Positions 38,801 through 53,623 are shown, counted from the stretch's first letter. The stretch: DNA of 64,000 nucleotides from Ophthalmolycus amberensis (GCA_024529925.1 JAFEUB010000795.1:1922001-1986000); one strand, 5' to 3'. Notes: generated by a model from the letters alone, not told the origin. A program made the numbers and translations.

Positions 38801-40224
38801 AGTATCCCTTACTTTCAACAACTAATGAGTATAATGGGCCCAAAGCCAGGTCATGACTTATGGCGTTTTCTAGTGACTCCCTGCAGTGTGCAGTATGTCT
38901 CCTTTTATTTTCCAGTCTTATAGGCCTTGAACTTGCAACGGTTTATCCTGTGATTTGATTTTTCTATTTAGTTTTTCCATTCATAGTTAAACTTCTACAT
39001 CGGGTTACGCTGCCGAACAACCTCCGTTCTGTTGTACATTCCAAGCACGACGGTATCCAAATATATCAACCTAGCAAAGACTATACGTGCATCAAAATGT
39101 GTCATGCATTGCCTCATCTGAGCCACGTGTAGTCTGCATGTAGCTACTGATGTCTACATGAAAGTTACCTGAAAAATTAAAAAAAATTAAAAGATAAAAG
39201 AAGTACAAATTCCAAAACCTTTGTGTTCAAAAATCTCTCACCAATGCCTTCACTCTGCTGCGTCAATCTCAACATTCATGCAATTTTCGGCTGCGACAAA
39301 ATATGTCAGAGAAGCAAGCCAATTTGGGAGCTTGGGGACGCGGCAGATAATAACAGTTTAATCATTAAATGCATGCTTCAGAGAACACCAATCAGCTGTT
39401 CTGAACCAGTGAAGCTATAGTTTCTCCACTGCACTCCTCACTCCTGCTTGACAAGGTTGGTCTGCGCTATCGCATGGCTTTGATTTGAACCTGCTGGTCC
39501 AAGCCTCTAAGGGAGGCCATGGTGCAATAGAATTAGCCTGGTTTAGTTCATTTTGCTCCAGATCTGCCACAGCCTGGCCTGGTCTGGTTCATCCTGGCCT
39601 GCAACCTCCTCTAATCAGATAGCCATGTAAGGCCAGGTGCTTCGCTGGCTCTCTGCTTTGACTGCTCAGCCAGCCGCGCTGATTCGCTTTATTCAGAGAT
39701 CAGAGACGGACTAGTGAGGGCCACTTACTGGTTAAATGAATAGGAGTGGGGGAGCCCACATCCCAATCAGCAGAGCTTCTGATTATTTCATTCATTGCAT
39801 TTCTGTGTTAAGTGCATTTGTTTTGTATGTTTTGTTTGTTTGTATGAGCAAATGTGCCTGAATAAACCCAAACTAAAGTTTTTAGTTTGTTACCAAATAA
39901 TTCCTTGACACACCTTGAGGAAAACCACAAATTGCACTACAATAGTCTGAATTCCCTGTGTGTTCATAATAAATGAAATGCTGCTTTCAAGGCTTACAGA
40001 TGAACTGATGAACATGTGGAAATGGCCCCTTGTGGCAACTTAAAAAACGGTTTTCTGTTTCACTTATCGAGTAATTTTAACATTTATTTGAATATATTTT
40101 TGTAAATTGGAGAAGTCTTTATTTTTTAACACTAGCTGTCGGACAGAATTAAAATTTCAGTAACAGAAAAGTTAGAATTCACCACTGACTTCTGAAAACA
40201 CTGAATTATGTACACTGTGTTCCT

Positions 40225-40470
40225 CAGGCTGGAGTAGAGTAAGGGTGATCTGTGGGATCACCGCCGATCCTCTGATTGAAGGATCAGAGGATCGGCGGTT
40301 CGATCCCCGGCTCAGGCTCCACTAGTTGCTTGTTGATGTGTCCTTGAGCAAGACACTTAACCCCAAAATTGCTCCTGTAGCTGTGCCTATGGTGTAGAAT
40401 TGTAATAGAATCTGAATTGTCAGTCACTTTGGATAAAAGCGTCTGCTAAATGACTGTAATGTATTGTAAA
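40225..40470 (+). mobile_element. tRNA-derived SINE (teleost type)
   Basis: It has a pol III box B (GGTTCGATCCC, 40297-40307), the common fish SINE body 'GTCCTTGAGCAAGACACTTA', and a tail 'TTTGGATAAAAGCGTCTGCT' followed by AAATGACTGTAATGTATTGTAA. The tRNA-like head is altered: a perfect 16-bp inverted repeat fills the area before box B, and box A is not recognisable. Confidence 0.85.
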
Positions 40471-42467
40471 TGTGATCTGCAATGAAACATGTACAATAGT
40501 GGGAATAGGGCTTTTGAACAGGGTCCCTTTGTCTACCCTCACTGATCTTTAAAATGCATGTATTCCTTGTATTCTGAATGTGTACAACAGCCTCCTGGAT
40601 GTAAAAGTAATGGGCCATTAAACATTGTGAAATTTCACCTGTACAGCCAAGTGTCACCTCGGCCTAAGCTGCACAGAGTAAAATCCACATTTATACACTG
40701 ATACTATGAACATTTCTTATTTGATCTGCACTTCACACTCAATTCTAGTAAACAGATTATCTTCCTTTTTGGATTAAAGGAGTTGGTTTGTTTCTCACAG
40801 TAAGCATATCTTATTAAATCTTGCCATCTGATTGGGTTTTAAAAATACTCTGTTTCCCAAAGTTGCCTTATCATGTTTTTCAGGGACAATTCTGAGGAAA
40901 TATGATTATACCACTTTGATTCAATTGTTGTCCCAAATGCAATTATTATGCAGCAGGGATTTACATTCAGTACAAAACACTATTGTCAACCAATTGTACA
41001 TGTGCAAACATATATACACGACAATAAGAAAAGCAATCATGAAAAGTACCGTTGTTCTTATGGTCTGTCACCACAGTCCACTATAGGACATTTAATATGA
41101 ATGTGGCATAACAACATATTGCTAAAATCATAACCATTTTTACAAAACGCTGATTGGTTCGGAGGCAAGCTTTTCACAACATTTTATCTGATCGTATAAA
41201 AATAACCTTCAATGTATTAATAGTCTAAATGAAACATGTTCTGAAAGCTCCCACTGCCTCATTCTCCAGCATGTTTTAATTATGCTTTCAGTCGGAAAAA
41301 TCCAACTCAATGTGCCTGAATGACTACAGACATTGTCCGTTAAAATAGGTGTTTGAGCGCCTGGTTTGCAGTAACTTGTCCAGTGTTGTGTTTGAAACCT
41401 AACAGCTTGCACATAGGACAAAACAGTCTGTCAATGATGCAGTGTCATTATGGTTGTTGATTATAACTCAGCATTTAACGCATTTCTACCCTCCAGGCTG
41501 TATGATAATCTCCTCCAACCGGGACTCCAAACGTCTTGGTGTCAGTGGATCTTGGTCTTCTTGCAGTGGAAGAAGCAGGTGGTCAGAGTTCATTGCAAGT
41601 TCTTGAAAAGCATGGTCATTAACACTGAGGTTTTGTCTCCACAGTTATACACTGTATATACGTATATATGAGTGTATTTACAACTCTGTCTGTTAGGTTG
41701 TTTAAGTTTTCCACCCAAGGTCCTGAGGGGATTACTGTACGTGATATGAGGTTTTGGTTCGTTTTTGTTTACTGTGAGCTCACCGAACTATGTTGAATTG
41801 TTAAAGTATTGAATCTTTCCCTGGTCTCATGATGCTGCTTAAATTTGGTCACCATGGTAACCTATGCTGTACCAGGTTACGATGATCAGATCAAAAAATA
41901 TAAACAGTCCCCCTAACCAGTCAACACTGGCAATGTTCAGTGGCCATTCCTTCCTGGTCCTAATATTAAAACAAAATGATCAAAGTGAAGCGTAATGAAC
42001 AGTCTGATTCTGAAATGAATCAGACTGGTGAGGTCACTTTTCTGCCCTTGATGATTTATTCTATGCAAGATATAATAAATGTCTGTGGTACAACCAGCTG
42101 CCCTCCACTCTGGTCATTAAGTAGGGCTCCATTAAAAAGCAGGTAGGCCTGTAGTTGACCAATGGTCCTAATGGAAGAAAATTACTGTTGCATTTGTGCA
42201 GAAATGTCCGACAGTGAAGGGTTCAGTGCATGTTCAATATTCCATCACTGCAGACCATATAAAAATGAAGTACATTTGTGTACAATTAATGAAATGACAA
42301 ATTCTTGCTGTGCTTTCTGTGGAGGAGGAACTCAGATGTCAGTAATCTAGTTCTCTTACCACATACAGTTGAAGCGTCACAATGTATATTATTTTGTAGT
42401 GATCGCCGGTTCTTATTTATGTGAATAAATATAGAAATGTATTTGTACATCTGATTATTATGTCGAA

Positions 42468-42604
42468 GTGTCCTTGAGCAAGACACTTAACCCCAAAATT
42501 GCTCCCGTAGCTGTGCCTACGGTGTAGAAATGTGATAGAATCTGAATTGTAACTCGCTTTGGATAAAAGTGTCTGCTAAATGACTGTAAAATAATGTAAT
42601 GTAT
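42468..42604 (+). mobile_element. 5'-truncated copy of the same SINE
   Basis: It shares 'GTCCTTGAGCAAGACACTTA', the 'CCCCAAAATTGCTCC' segment and the 'TTTGGATAAAAG-GTCTGCT' tail with the copy 2 kb upstream, but lacks the tRNA-like head. It is in the same orientation, with a few substitutions. Confidence 0.85.
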
Positions 42605-44039
42605 AAACAGTGTGTGGAGGTTATGAAGGACAAATGGGGAACTAAGTTTCAATATACTCCTGTTTGGGTTTTTTTTTAAATCAGTTTTAAAGAGTTTGCA
42701 TACCTGCTAGTTGCCTACAAATCTCTTAATATCTGTAGCAGCTCAGTTGTCTATTTAATAGAAGACTCTGCCAGGAGGACACAGACATTAAAGACAGATT
42801 ATTGCATAACCAATGTTTAAAATGTGATTATAACCAGATGTGCAGGCAGATTGTATCTGAGGCAGAGGATTTTGTGATATCACACAGATGCATGCTTTTA
42901 GAACAGCGCTTCATGTCCTGCCATCAAAGAGAATCAGCGCACCATCGAATTTCTGCCATCTGGCAAAAAATGAGTTGGACCTACAGGGTGATACAAAAAA
43001 ATTCAGAAGGAATGATTCCTGTTGAAACGGTGCTTTTAGCTGCTACTTGTGTATATGTTTAAAATAAAGACATATGGCTTCATGGACATTGTAAAATGCA
43101 ATTTATGGCACACAATATATGCAGTGAAATGGTTGAACAGTCATTTAAAAAAAAAGAAGAACATCAAAAACCACAAATGTGCATGTTCAAAGAGCGCTGA
43201 TGATAGTGGAGAACATGGAATCCAATTGATAGATTCTCCTGTTCGGAGGCCTTAGCACAAATCAATAACAAGCACATACAAGTTCCTCAACCTCCAATAG
43301 ACATAAACTACTCATCCTCATGGTCGTATTGCCGAGCTTACCTTACCTGCGGGTGTTTTTCTTAACTGCTGCCAGAACTGCTGTTGTCCTCTATGAGGGG
43401 CAGACAGGGCTGCTTATTTGACATGAATACAGAGGTATATAAAGGCAGATACAGGAGTGCAATTACACCTAATGGCTGGAAATGCTCCTGTTCAAGACAT
43501 CTTTGCGTATGATGTCTGATTATGGGTGATCATTTTCTGCTTTTTGGTGAAAAAGCACAGCTCCCTGGTCCTGGATTTTACTGATGATAGTGGTTCAGAA
43601 CAATGGGCTATTGAAGAGCATTGTCACTATCCCAGCTTAAATGTCAGAGGATAAGGCTGACAAGAAACCAAGGGCTCAATTTATAGTAGTATCCTCAACC
43701 AAAACTAAGAGACACTGGTAGGATCCGAAACAACCCTTCCAACATAAAATATACACTATAACTAAAAAAGTGTGCATTTAACATGTGAAGCGATAGACTT
43801 ATTTGTATTACTGTTCTAATAATGAGCTCTGAAATCTGATGATCTTAAAGAAGAGCTGTCACTCATACAAGGACTCTGAAATGAGTGTTACACAGGGAAA
43901 AAAACAGCAATGTTTGAAGCCTCAGGAACAGAAGCATTCTGCCATATTAAAAGAGAGTCCTATATACTGTAAGACAGTATAGCACATAATACCTGACTGG
44001 CAGCAGTGGTGGAAGAATCATTCAGGTCCTTGAACTAAC

Positions 44040-44340
44040 TGTGTCTGTCGGCAGTTTGGTAGTCAGCAGGTAAACTGTACAGTGTATTTTTGCAGCATTC
44101 GTGCTAAAAGCAGCTGCCTGCAGTGGGTGAAAACGACGCCATGAGAGCGTTGATAGTGAACCTGAACTGTAAAGTTAGGGTCGGACATCTAAACAATGAG
44201 CTATAAAGCTCCTTGAAGATGACGGGAGCTTTTCAGGTGATAATTCTCTATAGGCTCATCACTATGAGTGACCCCTTTCACAGTGTTATTATAAAAACAT
44301 CAGTCATCGCCGCTTAAGTTTGCAATACTTGTACAATACT
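44040..44340 (+). repeat. Fish repeat with 'CATCACTATGAGTGACCCCTTTCAC'-like core
   Basis: It contains 'GGGTGAAAACGACGCCATGA', 'CTGTAAAGTTAGGGTCGGAC', 'GAGCTATAAAGCTCC' and 'TCATCACTATGAGTGACCCC'. A related copy is at 49955-50115. Confidence 0.6.
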
Positions 44341-47300
44341 CTGTGTTGCGCACACCGGATAAAGAACAAATAACATGTAGCAACATTCAAAACTTACACA
44401 CCCACAAAACAGGAAGAAGCACGACCAAAATCTCATAATACAATTGTTTATTAAACAAAATTCAAATCCAATACCGAGCAACTGAATGAGCACACAGCAA
44501 AAAACACACTAGCGGTGCATGCAGGCAAAGTAATGCTAGCAATTTTGCTTCTTCATATTACCCACACAAACCAAACGTCATTGTGTCACTGAACTAGCAG
44601 CCAAAGAAGAGAAAAATTAACTTTACTTGACACAACCATAAGTGTCTTACCTTTGTTGTTTTGTGATGACATTTCTTTTTTTTTTTTTAAGTTGTGTTCA
44701 AGGACATATCAACACTGCTAACGGCTACTCCAGTGTTCCAGACATCTCTGCTCATTTGCATGGTAGAGGATGCACTAATGGAGCATCAAAGAGCCTATCC
44801 ACAGCCTTGCATGTGAAAACACGGTCTATGTCTCCATCTGGTGCATGAAATCTCGCCTTAAATAAACTACGGACCAATGAGAAACATGAAAATGCAGAGC
44901 AGGTGGGGCTGTGTGTGAAATCATTCGCTCATTCACAAAATGCTCAGTAGTTTACTGTCTAGTCAGATTGACCTTTACTCAGGTAACACTCAGAGTCAAT
45001 CACTGACTGACATGTCGTAGCATGAAAAGCACCGTGAAAGTAACGATGCCAGCGAACCTGTATGCAGCCCTGGACTTGTCTCGGCTAAATTAAAAGGCAG
45101 CCACTATTAATGACATTAATTACCATTGTGGTTATGACATGTTAAAATGCCTGGAGGGTAAAAAGTCCTAGGGTTTGCCTGTGACTCCGTATCATTCCAG
45201 AGCCATGCTATTCCCTCCCTGCCCTGCAGTAGTCTCCAGTATTTGACATGATTCTCACGCCCACCTGCACACCTGGTCTCAATCACTCAATCAGCTCCTG
45301 AGCGCATACTGCAAAGCTCGGTGCATTTGACTGAAAATCAGAATCTGAATTTAATCAGAGTAAAACATGTTTTGTGTAAACATGCTCCTAGTCTAACCAA
45401 AGGATAGAAATATGTCACCTAAACACTCATTCGGATCACTGTATTGTATTTTTGGAACATCTATTCACTTTATGCAGATGCTCAGCCGCTTGAATTAATG
45501 TTCTTGGATTAAAATGCTCATCATATTTTTTTCCAAGTGGCCTTTTCCATTTTTCTGACGGGTGCATCTATCCTTGGAATCCACCTTTGAATATCTGATA
45601 TTATATATAGTTGATAGTTTTGCAGACAATAGTAGAATAATCTTATAAAATTGTTGCTCCAGTCCAAAAGTACAGCCAATAATAGAGTCTAGAGCTCTCA
45701 AAAGTCTATTTTCTAAACATGGTGGAGGGCATTAGATGTATTACGTACACCTGCAGTATCTTGGGAGCTGGATTTCATGGGAATACATGAAATCATACAT
45801 GATCAGATGGACTAACCAGAGGCAGACATAACAAAGAGAGGTTTGCGAGGTTTATCTACAATCCTTGTCTGCCTTGCAGAGGAAGAGGAAGTGCAGCTGC
45901 AGCCCCTCATAGAGCTGGCTGTGTTTGCCTGAAATACATTTAGAAAATTACATTACATATTATTATAGTGTCGCCTACATATTGAGTGGAATTAGTCTTT
46001 TCCATAGATGTATTCTACACTTATTACAAATATAGGCAAAATTGCTATAAGAAAACATATATTACTTGATACTACTGGAGGCATCTCCCGAGAGATGTGT
46101 GGTGGGTTTTAAAGTCTGTACAGGAAACTAGTTTTATGTTTAAAAAAAAGGGACTATTTTGCCTTTTACCATTTGAACCCTGAATGCTATATTTAAGTAA
46201 ATATCTGTGACATTTTCCCAATTGAGTGACTATAATAGTGACTTAAGTTTGACCCATTTTACATGTGATTGCGTTGTTCTATAAACACAGTCACATGCCA
46301 TGTGTGTAACAACATGTTTCCATGGTTCTGCTTCAGGGAGGACTTTTCAAGTTTTTATTCAGTTGCCATTTTCAGACATGCTTCTTCTTTCTCACAGATA
46401 TTATAAAACAGGATAAAAATGCCATACACCACATATCTCTTCATGATGTTTGAGAGAGGTCTGGACAAACTCACTGTCACTCTGAGATATCTGAATGAAA
46501 TTATCTGAATTATCTGGACTGTTTTGAATTGAACAAGGAGGATTGTCAATGGCATGCTTTCTGGTCCGTTTACCCAAATCACAAAAATCTATACATAAAA
46601 AAATGTAAAAGCTAAATATTGTAAATACAACTTACAATTAACCCTTAACTGACAATCCGAGGCAATATAAAACCATCACATTTAAATTAGCAGCGTATTT
46701 AAGTAAAACGGGTGAGCTGCACTCGATTTGAGCAGCTTAATGGAATTCTGGGGTTCAAACTGAAGCAAAGACATTTGGATGTGAAGGCCGTTGTGTTTGA
46801 ACTTCCCGATTAAATGTTAGTATTATGCTCTAAGCACCAGTTAAATTCAGCCTGCATTTATTCAAGGATCTCAAGCAAAAAAATTCTTTCAGTTAATAAA
46901 ACGTACTCTGACGACTTTACGGAATGATTACTGAATACTTTGTGGCATATTTGCACATTTAGAGGGATGACGTTTGAAATACACTGCTGAAAAATAAATC
47001 ATTTCTTTATTGTGCAGCTGTAGAGCCACGGAGCTGTCAACACTCAGGAAGAGATTGTCAGATGAGTCAATAAGCTAACGTCAATGAATAATAGAGTTTG
47101 ATTTTGTTAAAAATGGAGTGAAAAATAGAGCTTTGTACTTTAAGCTCCAATCAATTGATGAAACGGTTTTACTATTTTCTATTTCTGGTTTTCCCAACAA
47201 ACTATTTCAATTTCCCGACCATTAATATGATTAATGAGTTGGGTGACTGGTGCTACAAGAGAGAAAACAAAAAGCTTCTCTCTTTTGTATCAACTTATTG

Positions 47301-47464
47301 GAGGTTAAAGTATACCTATCCAGCAGTTTGTTTCTATTAGCTTTATATTTTGTTTTTACGCTCTGTTACTAACTAACTGATAACCTTTTACCGCATTTTG
47401 TCAGTTTCTGGGCTCCACATGTGATTGAAATGTGACTTCAGTAAAAAACATTATTAGCAAAATG

Positions 47465-47715
47465 TAATTCAAGTATTAGAAGTAAAAGTACTCATAATGC
47501 AGAAAAGAAGCTCCTATGTGTGTGTTACTGTATACTATAGTATGTTATTAGATCAGTATTACTGATGCATTCATGTGTAAATTATAGCTAATTTATATAT
47601 GTATATATATATTGTCAAATCGTCAACAGTGCATAAAAACTCATCAAATGTTTTGTATGTAAAATCTTAATCTGCAAAGTAATTAAAGCTGTAATATAAC
47701 TGTAGAGAGTAAAGA
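47465..47715 (+). repeat. Second copy of the 'AAAAGTACTCAT' repeat (left part)
   Basis: 'AGAAGTAAAAGTACTCATAA' and 'TGTAAAATCTTAATCTGCAA' followed by 'AGTAATTAAAGCTGTAATAT' match the same family as 35150-35850, in the same orientation. The right half is missing. Confidence 0.65.
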
Positions 47716-49954
47716 TTAAATGTAGAGGTGTAGAGGTGTAAACCTTTTTTTCCACCAGTGAATTTATGTTCTTTTTTTCAGTAACTGTATGCTACTGTTG
47801 TGTTTTACAGTCTCATGCTGAGTAAACAGATCTCTGTTTTCCTTTCAGACACACTGAGCAACAACATGAACAACAGGACTTTTCCTGCTGTTATTACGAT
47901 TAAAGCCTTTTCTTTTTAAGACATTTTCCATGTTGTTGCTGTCTGATGAAACCAACGGGAGCAGGAGCTCAGTGCAGACTGAGAGGAGCCTCGCGGGCCG
48001 GCAGCATCACCACACTGAAGACAACTTCATTGTTTCTTTCATCTGTCCAGCGAGGGCCTTAACTGTATTTCTCTGTGTTCTGTTATTTAGTATGAGATGG
48101 TCGGATAGGGTCTGAGTGGTTTGTTATAAGATATAGAATGACATCGGCTGCCATTAGTCCCTTTCTTACATTTATCAATATGAAACAGGGAGCATGTTTA
48201 TCAGCTCCTCTGTGATGCTCTGTTATGTGTGGAGCCTGTTTCTACTGGCATTTGTTTTTAAACATGTTTTTATGTTGTATAGCAGCAGTGGTTTGTTCAT
48301 CTGAATGTTACCTTATACCGGTACATATTTCTTAATAGCCTTACTGCAAAATATTGTAAGTATTGGGAATAAAAAATCAACTTCTGTTTATTCTCCGTTT
48401 TATTTCTTCCTGAGAGGAAATATAAATGTTCAAATAAAATATTGATTATTTACTCCAGCAAGTGTCTCCTCCTTTTTGGAGGTTTGTGTGTGACTCTTTA
48501 AAGGACTATTTGCTTGAAAGTGCTGAAATAATGGCATTATATTTTTAGATTAATGTCCTCCCAGCTTTTCTATTTTCACAGCTTCTGCAATTTCAATGCA
48601 ATTTCAGGCTCTGATTGCTCTATTGCTTGGATGCTAATCATTGTTACCGTATAACTTGTTTTCTATTCTGCTCTTTTTTGCTTTTAAGCAAAGGTCATTT
48701 CATATAAAAAGAAATAAAAAAGTTACAAGAGGTCAGTAAACAGATTCCACAACAGACTCCACAAGAGATCCATACACAACAAAATGCAGGGACTGCTGCT
48801 TCTGCAGGACTGTGTTTTATAGGATGAATCGAGAAGAAGCTCTTACTGGAACTGAACCGATGTACTGTAAAACCGTGTCATTAAACTATTTGTAATCAAA
48901 GAAAGGAGGATGGACTTTGTCTTTAAATAGTGAACAGCAGCTTTGGTAAGTGAAGTGCTTTTGTTTTTTTTACATCTGCAGCAGCGATACTACTGTGTTA
49001 ATTTGTCTATGGTGTTTTTATGATATGGTTAATACTGTTCCCTCTGATGTGAATAATATTTGAATGGTGCTCTTGAGTGTGTGGCGGAATGCGTGTTTTA
49101 GCGCTGCAGTTTTGCTGAAATGTGCAGAGGCCTGTTGAATCGTGTTATTTGGGTTTTATGTTATTCTACCTGCTTTGTTGTCATTTAAATATATGTGACT
49201 GGTTTGTTGTGAGTTTGTTTCTTGTCATTGTGTTAATTGCATTGATTTTGACTATATGCATTGCCCGTCAATAACGAAGCATCCCGTCATGCTGGCATCA
49301 TAATGAGGTTAATTGATGATGATTAATGAGGTGGTTCAACCGTAGTACAGCACTGTCCTACTACAGGCCCAGGTATACAATACACGGCCCGTCACTGATT
49401 GATAGTCCTGTGTTTTGTCTGAGGTTGTTGGGTCGTCTGATGTGTTCCTGTTAATGGCCCTTGTACACATGTCCGTTTACTTGGTCCTGTTTCGTATCAC
49501 TTTGCCTGTTGGATTTTTCAGTTACTCATTTTTTTGTAGTAGGTTCTGTAAGTAAGTTCTGTTTTGGATATTTCTTTATTAAAATCACTGTTCCTTCTGC
49601 TCCCGTGTCTCCCTGCATTTGGCTCCATCCCCTGTTGCCTTTTTGTCCCACCGTGATATAAACACTCTAAATCCCAATACAGTTTTTTGACATATCCAGA
49701 TTGTATCCAAATATGAACAGCAAAAAAAACACAGAAGACAAAAACAGTCTGTGGACAGACGCCGAAATATATTCAAAGTCAATACCGGCCTCCTCTGCAG
49801 CTGAGTTTGTCTGGAGTTCTTCACCACGACTTGGCAACGTGGTTGTTTGGAGGACGAAATGCTTCAGCGTTGGAAAGCCGCGTCAGCTTAGTAGTTACTG
49901 ATGCCAAATTAATAAATCGTATTTGCCTGCAGTAGCCTAATTCAACTCTATATT

Positions 49955-50115
49955 AAGCTCCATAACGCTGAGAGGAGCTGCAGATTCAGCTGATTTACTT
50001 CAGGTTCATCACTACAAGTGACCACTTTCACATTGTAACATTGTTTTCACATTGTCATCTGATACATGGTTATTAAACAATATCAATTATAGCTGCTTTA
50101 AAAACGTAACACGAG
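49955..50115 (+). repeat. Partial copy of the 44-kb repeat
   Basis: 'GAGAGGAGCTGCAGATTCAG', 'GGTTCATCACTACAAGTGAC' and 'CATTGTCATCTGATACATGG' match the right half of the repeat at 44040-44340. The flanking 49640-49955 may belong to a composite element; this is not certain. Confidence 0.55.
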
Positions 50116-51833
50116 ACCACACAACTATTGCTGAACAGCGACCCCTGTGGTCTTAAGTGGCAATTGCAGGACAATTCCACATTGGACTTCCTCACATTTC
50201 GCTGCTATTTTCCAGACGCCATCATTAGGTGATCCGACTGGGAGCAGATGGAATGAGATCATAAGGAGGAAATAAAGTCAGAAAACTGACTCAGTAATGT
50301 CAGTTACACAGCAATATCTAAAGTTTGCGAACAGCCATTGGTCATACCAGACCTAGTGTCTTGAATTAAGCAATAGTTATTTAGTTTGCTTATGGATTCT
50401 ACTTTTTATTTGTAAGATGAAGATTTACACTTCTCATGTTTCAGAATCTCAAAGTATTTGTAAGAGACAGACAACAGCTGAAGTTTAAGTGTGTAACATG
50501 CAGGCTTCACGTGTACAATTGTTGTGTGTCTGTCTTTTTCTAAAGTATACAGTCGAATGATGAAGGCTGTATGTATTTCCTGCTCTCAAATCCTAAAATC
50601 TGCTGGGTGTTGCTGTCGGTACCTCATTAAATATTAAAGTGACAGAGGCTAAACTAAACACAAAGCAACAAGTAACTGCATTAACACCTTAAACGAATCT
50701 GAATTTCTGTTTTTCATTTAAAATATTTTTTTCAGCACCTGTGAACAGCTCCGGTCTAAAGAGCAGATACAAATGCTATTACAGAGAAAGAGAGTACAAG
50801 AACAAGATATGAAAACATAACACTGTGCACACATTGATCACTTAAAATATTAAAAGCTCGACTTTGAGTTTTAAAATTGCAGAGAGTAAAACACACAGCG
50901 GTCACATCAGTAAGATGTATTCCAGTCAATATCTGGATGTGTTTGTGCTATTTTGCCCTTTAAATGACCCATTTATGAATACGGTGAGAGAAGTAACACT
51001 CGGACTACTTCAATTTGTGGAGTTCGAGAGCCTCTTAAGTGGGAGACCAGCCTTTCCAAAGAGTCAGCCGGTTTCAATTATGAACAAAAGCATTTAATAC
51101 TTCTGATGCTAAAACAGTTGCATAGTGAAGTACATTATTTACAGTTACATCGAATATGACCCGCTCGCCCCGAAAACGTTACCACCCACACAGTGGAACA
51201 GGAGCAGGAGGCCGGAAGTTCTTTCTCTCCCGCCTTACATAGTTCAAAAAACATCCCATAATGTCCGTAGTTCCTATTGGCTAAATCCAGCTGGCTCCTC
51301 TTCCTCGCAGGACCCTCGCACGGGTTTGACATATAATTGCCTGTCTAGAAATCTATCTGTCCCTTACTCCCAACATACTATTCTTTACAGTTTAAAACAT
51401 GCAATGACTGTCTTTTATGGCTTAACACTTCTATGATAAACATTCTATATAAAGATAAGGATTTGCAACTTTTGGCAAAACTTCACAAGTTTTACAAGCA
51501 TAAATCTAAAGGTGCTACAAATTCTACTAAGATACAATTCAAACTACAAATTCTACAACACTCCTACAATTATGAATCTTCTAATTATGAATTCTTAATT
51601 ATGAATCATAAAACACTTCTATTATAATTTCTTAAAGCACAGTTCTAAACTCAAATTTCCTACAATATACACGAGGCAACCCAGCTAAATCATCTCCTCT
51701 TATATCACAAAGTGCTGCCATCAAACTGAGTCAAATTGTTGGTCTTTCTACTCTTGATTCTTAAAAACTTAAAAAAGTTTATTGAACCAAGTCAGGCGAT
51801 AATGACTTTCATTCACAATATGAACTCATTTTG

Positions 51834-52030
51834 TAGAGTCAAGGACTTCTTTTAGTTCACACTCTGAAATACTATTGTGCAACACTTAAATTAATCTTTT
51901 GTACCAAGCAATTTTCTCAAGTCAATAGAGGCCGAGCCCTCGCAGCTCCAAGTGCATTCCTTAACAAGACACAGGAGAGCACTTTCCTTTTAAAATGTTA
52001 GACTTTCAGGACTAAAGAGGAAAGGAAACA
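51834..52030 (+). repeat. Diverged repeat, copy 1 (GTAGAGTCAAGGACTT)
   Basis: It aligns with 53624-53790 through 'TGTAGAGTCAAGGACTT', 'GCAATTT-CT-AGTCAAT-GAGG', 'AAGTGC-TTCC' and 'ACTTTCC-TTTTAA-TTAG', with roughly a 45-base insertion in this copy. Function and class unknown. Confidence 0.5.
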
Positions 52031-53623
52031 GGGAATTTCTCTTTTATTATGTGCTTTACCAACCAGGCTTTAGCCCATTCAGAGATACAGAGGTGAATTC
52101 CTGCTCACGAAGAGAGATGTGGGGGTATCCATGAGTTTTGTTGGTCAAGCTCGGTAAGAAAGACTTCACTTTTCTATGGGATCTTTTATTTTAAAGATAA
52201 CTCTGCAAAAATGATTTAATCAACCAGACAGAAACCAGTTTGATGTACAGACAAACTATGTTTGATAATTGGTTTCAGTCCTTTACTTTTTATATTGAAT
52301 CACATTGTAGATTAGAGGCAATGAAACTGAACCAGCTTAAAATCATTTAAGTCTGATAAACAAAGTCAGATATCAGCCAACAACACAACATTTATTGAGA
52401 AATACTGTGGCACAAAAAGCAATCCAGGAATCGCTCCACAAAACAAGAATAAATGTTTTACACCCTTTCAAGAAGTCAGCATTAATAATAAACAATTATA
52501 TACAACAATGTCACGAAGAATTATAATTATTCTTTAAATCTCAGTCCTCTGTGGGTGAAGGGACACCTCACTTGCATGGCAGCTTCTGAATGAGAAACAA
52601 ACATTGTAATATAGATCAGTAGACATGCACACTCTGCTGCATACAATTTTAAATGTGCATCTTATGTGCATCTTAATAAGGATCTTTGAGGCGTTACGGT
52701 TTTTACTAACAGTACTGTTAATTCATTAAAAAGTTCAGAACAAAGAGGACAAAACATTAATTTGTTCCGGCAACTGATGCCAGAAATGATCATCAGTTTT
52801 TGTATTTATTATATAAACAATAAAATATATTTGTATGTAGCTCAACTCCTTTACTGCGTAAGACTGATGATTTGTTGGTGTCAACCTGTGTTTACTGATT
52901 TTAAAATGTAGAGATGTAGGGATTCACTGATACATTGTAATATGGGCACAATAAATGTTATTAAAAAGTTAGGCTCCGTCACATTCTGTGCTCATAAAAC
53001 AAGCTTTTAGAGGCTGAAATGCTCTTAAGTACTCTCTAAAGAACTAGATTTTATTTTTTTGGGGTGATATAATGGAAATGGCACAAAAGGAGCATCAGAT
53101 GAAACAACAAAGATGCAGAAACATTATTTATAAATTTAGAGCTGACAAAGGAACAACACGGCATGGAGAGGATAATTCATTAGCAAAGCTATGTGTTAGT
53201 TTGTTGGCTGTCGTGGCGCATTAAGGAGTAGAGCTTTTGGTGCATAAACAGCAGCTTCTGGTTTAAATTGTGTTCTCTGCTAAACATCACAGGCCAAATG
53301 ACTCGAAATATGAACCCACGAGATCTCATCCTTCACTTAGACAACGTTAATGAGATAAATAAAATAACTTCCGCGTATTTTAATACAGTTTAGCTAATGG
53401 CATGCATGGAAAAGGGTGCCTTTATTCCATTTAGTGTTTGCATATATCTACACTTATGAAGATACAGTCGAATGTATTATCATTAAAATAACAGTACGAG
53501 TAAAAGCCATGGTGGAAATGTTAAATGGTGGACATCTTATTTTTTTTAAGTGTAATTAACCTTCAATATTTACTCTAAAAGCAAAGGAAGAACAGAAGTA
53601 TCAACAGAATCCAAACTGGTGTT

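Noticed and set aside
47930..48115. 61-codon plus-strand frame in a gene-poor area
   Set aside because: No homology recognised, no splice or promoter context; the length is within chance.
52375..52585. Possible minus-strand terminal exon: acceptor (ttctcattcag), five codons (KLPCK), TGA, then AATAAA at 52396-52391
   Set aside because: No upstream coding exon can be connected and the peptide is too short to identify. Pieces resemble the nearby diverged repeat.
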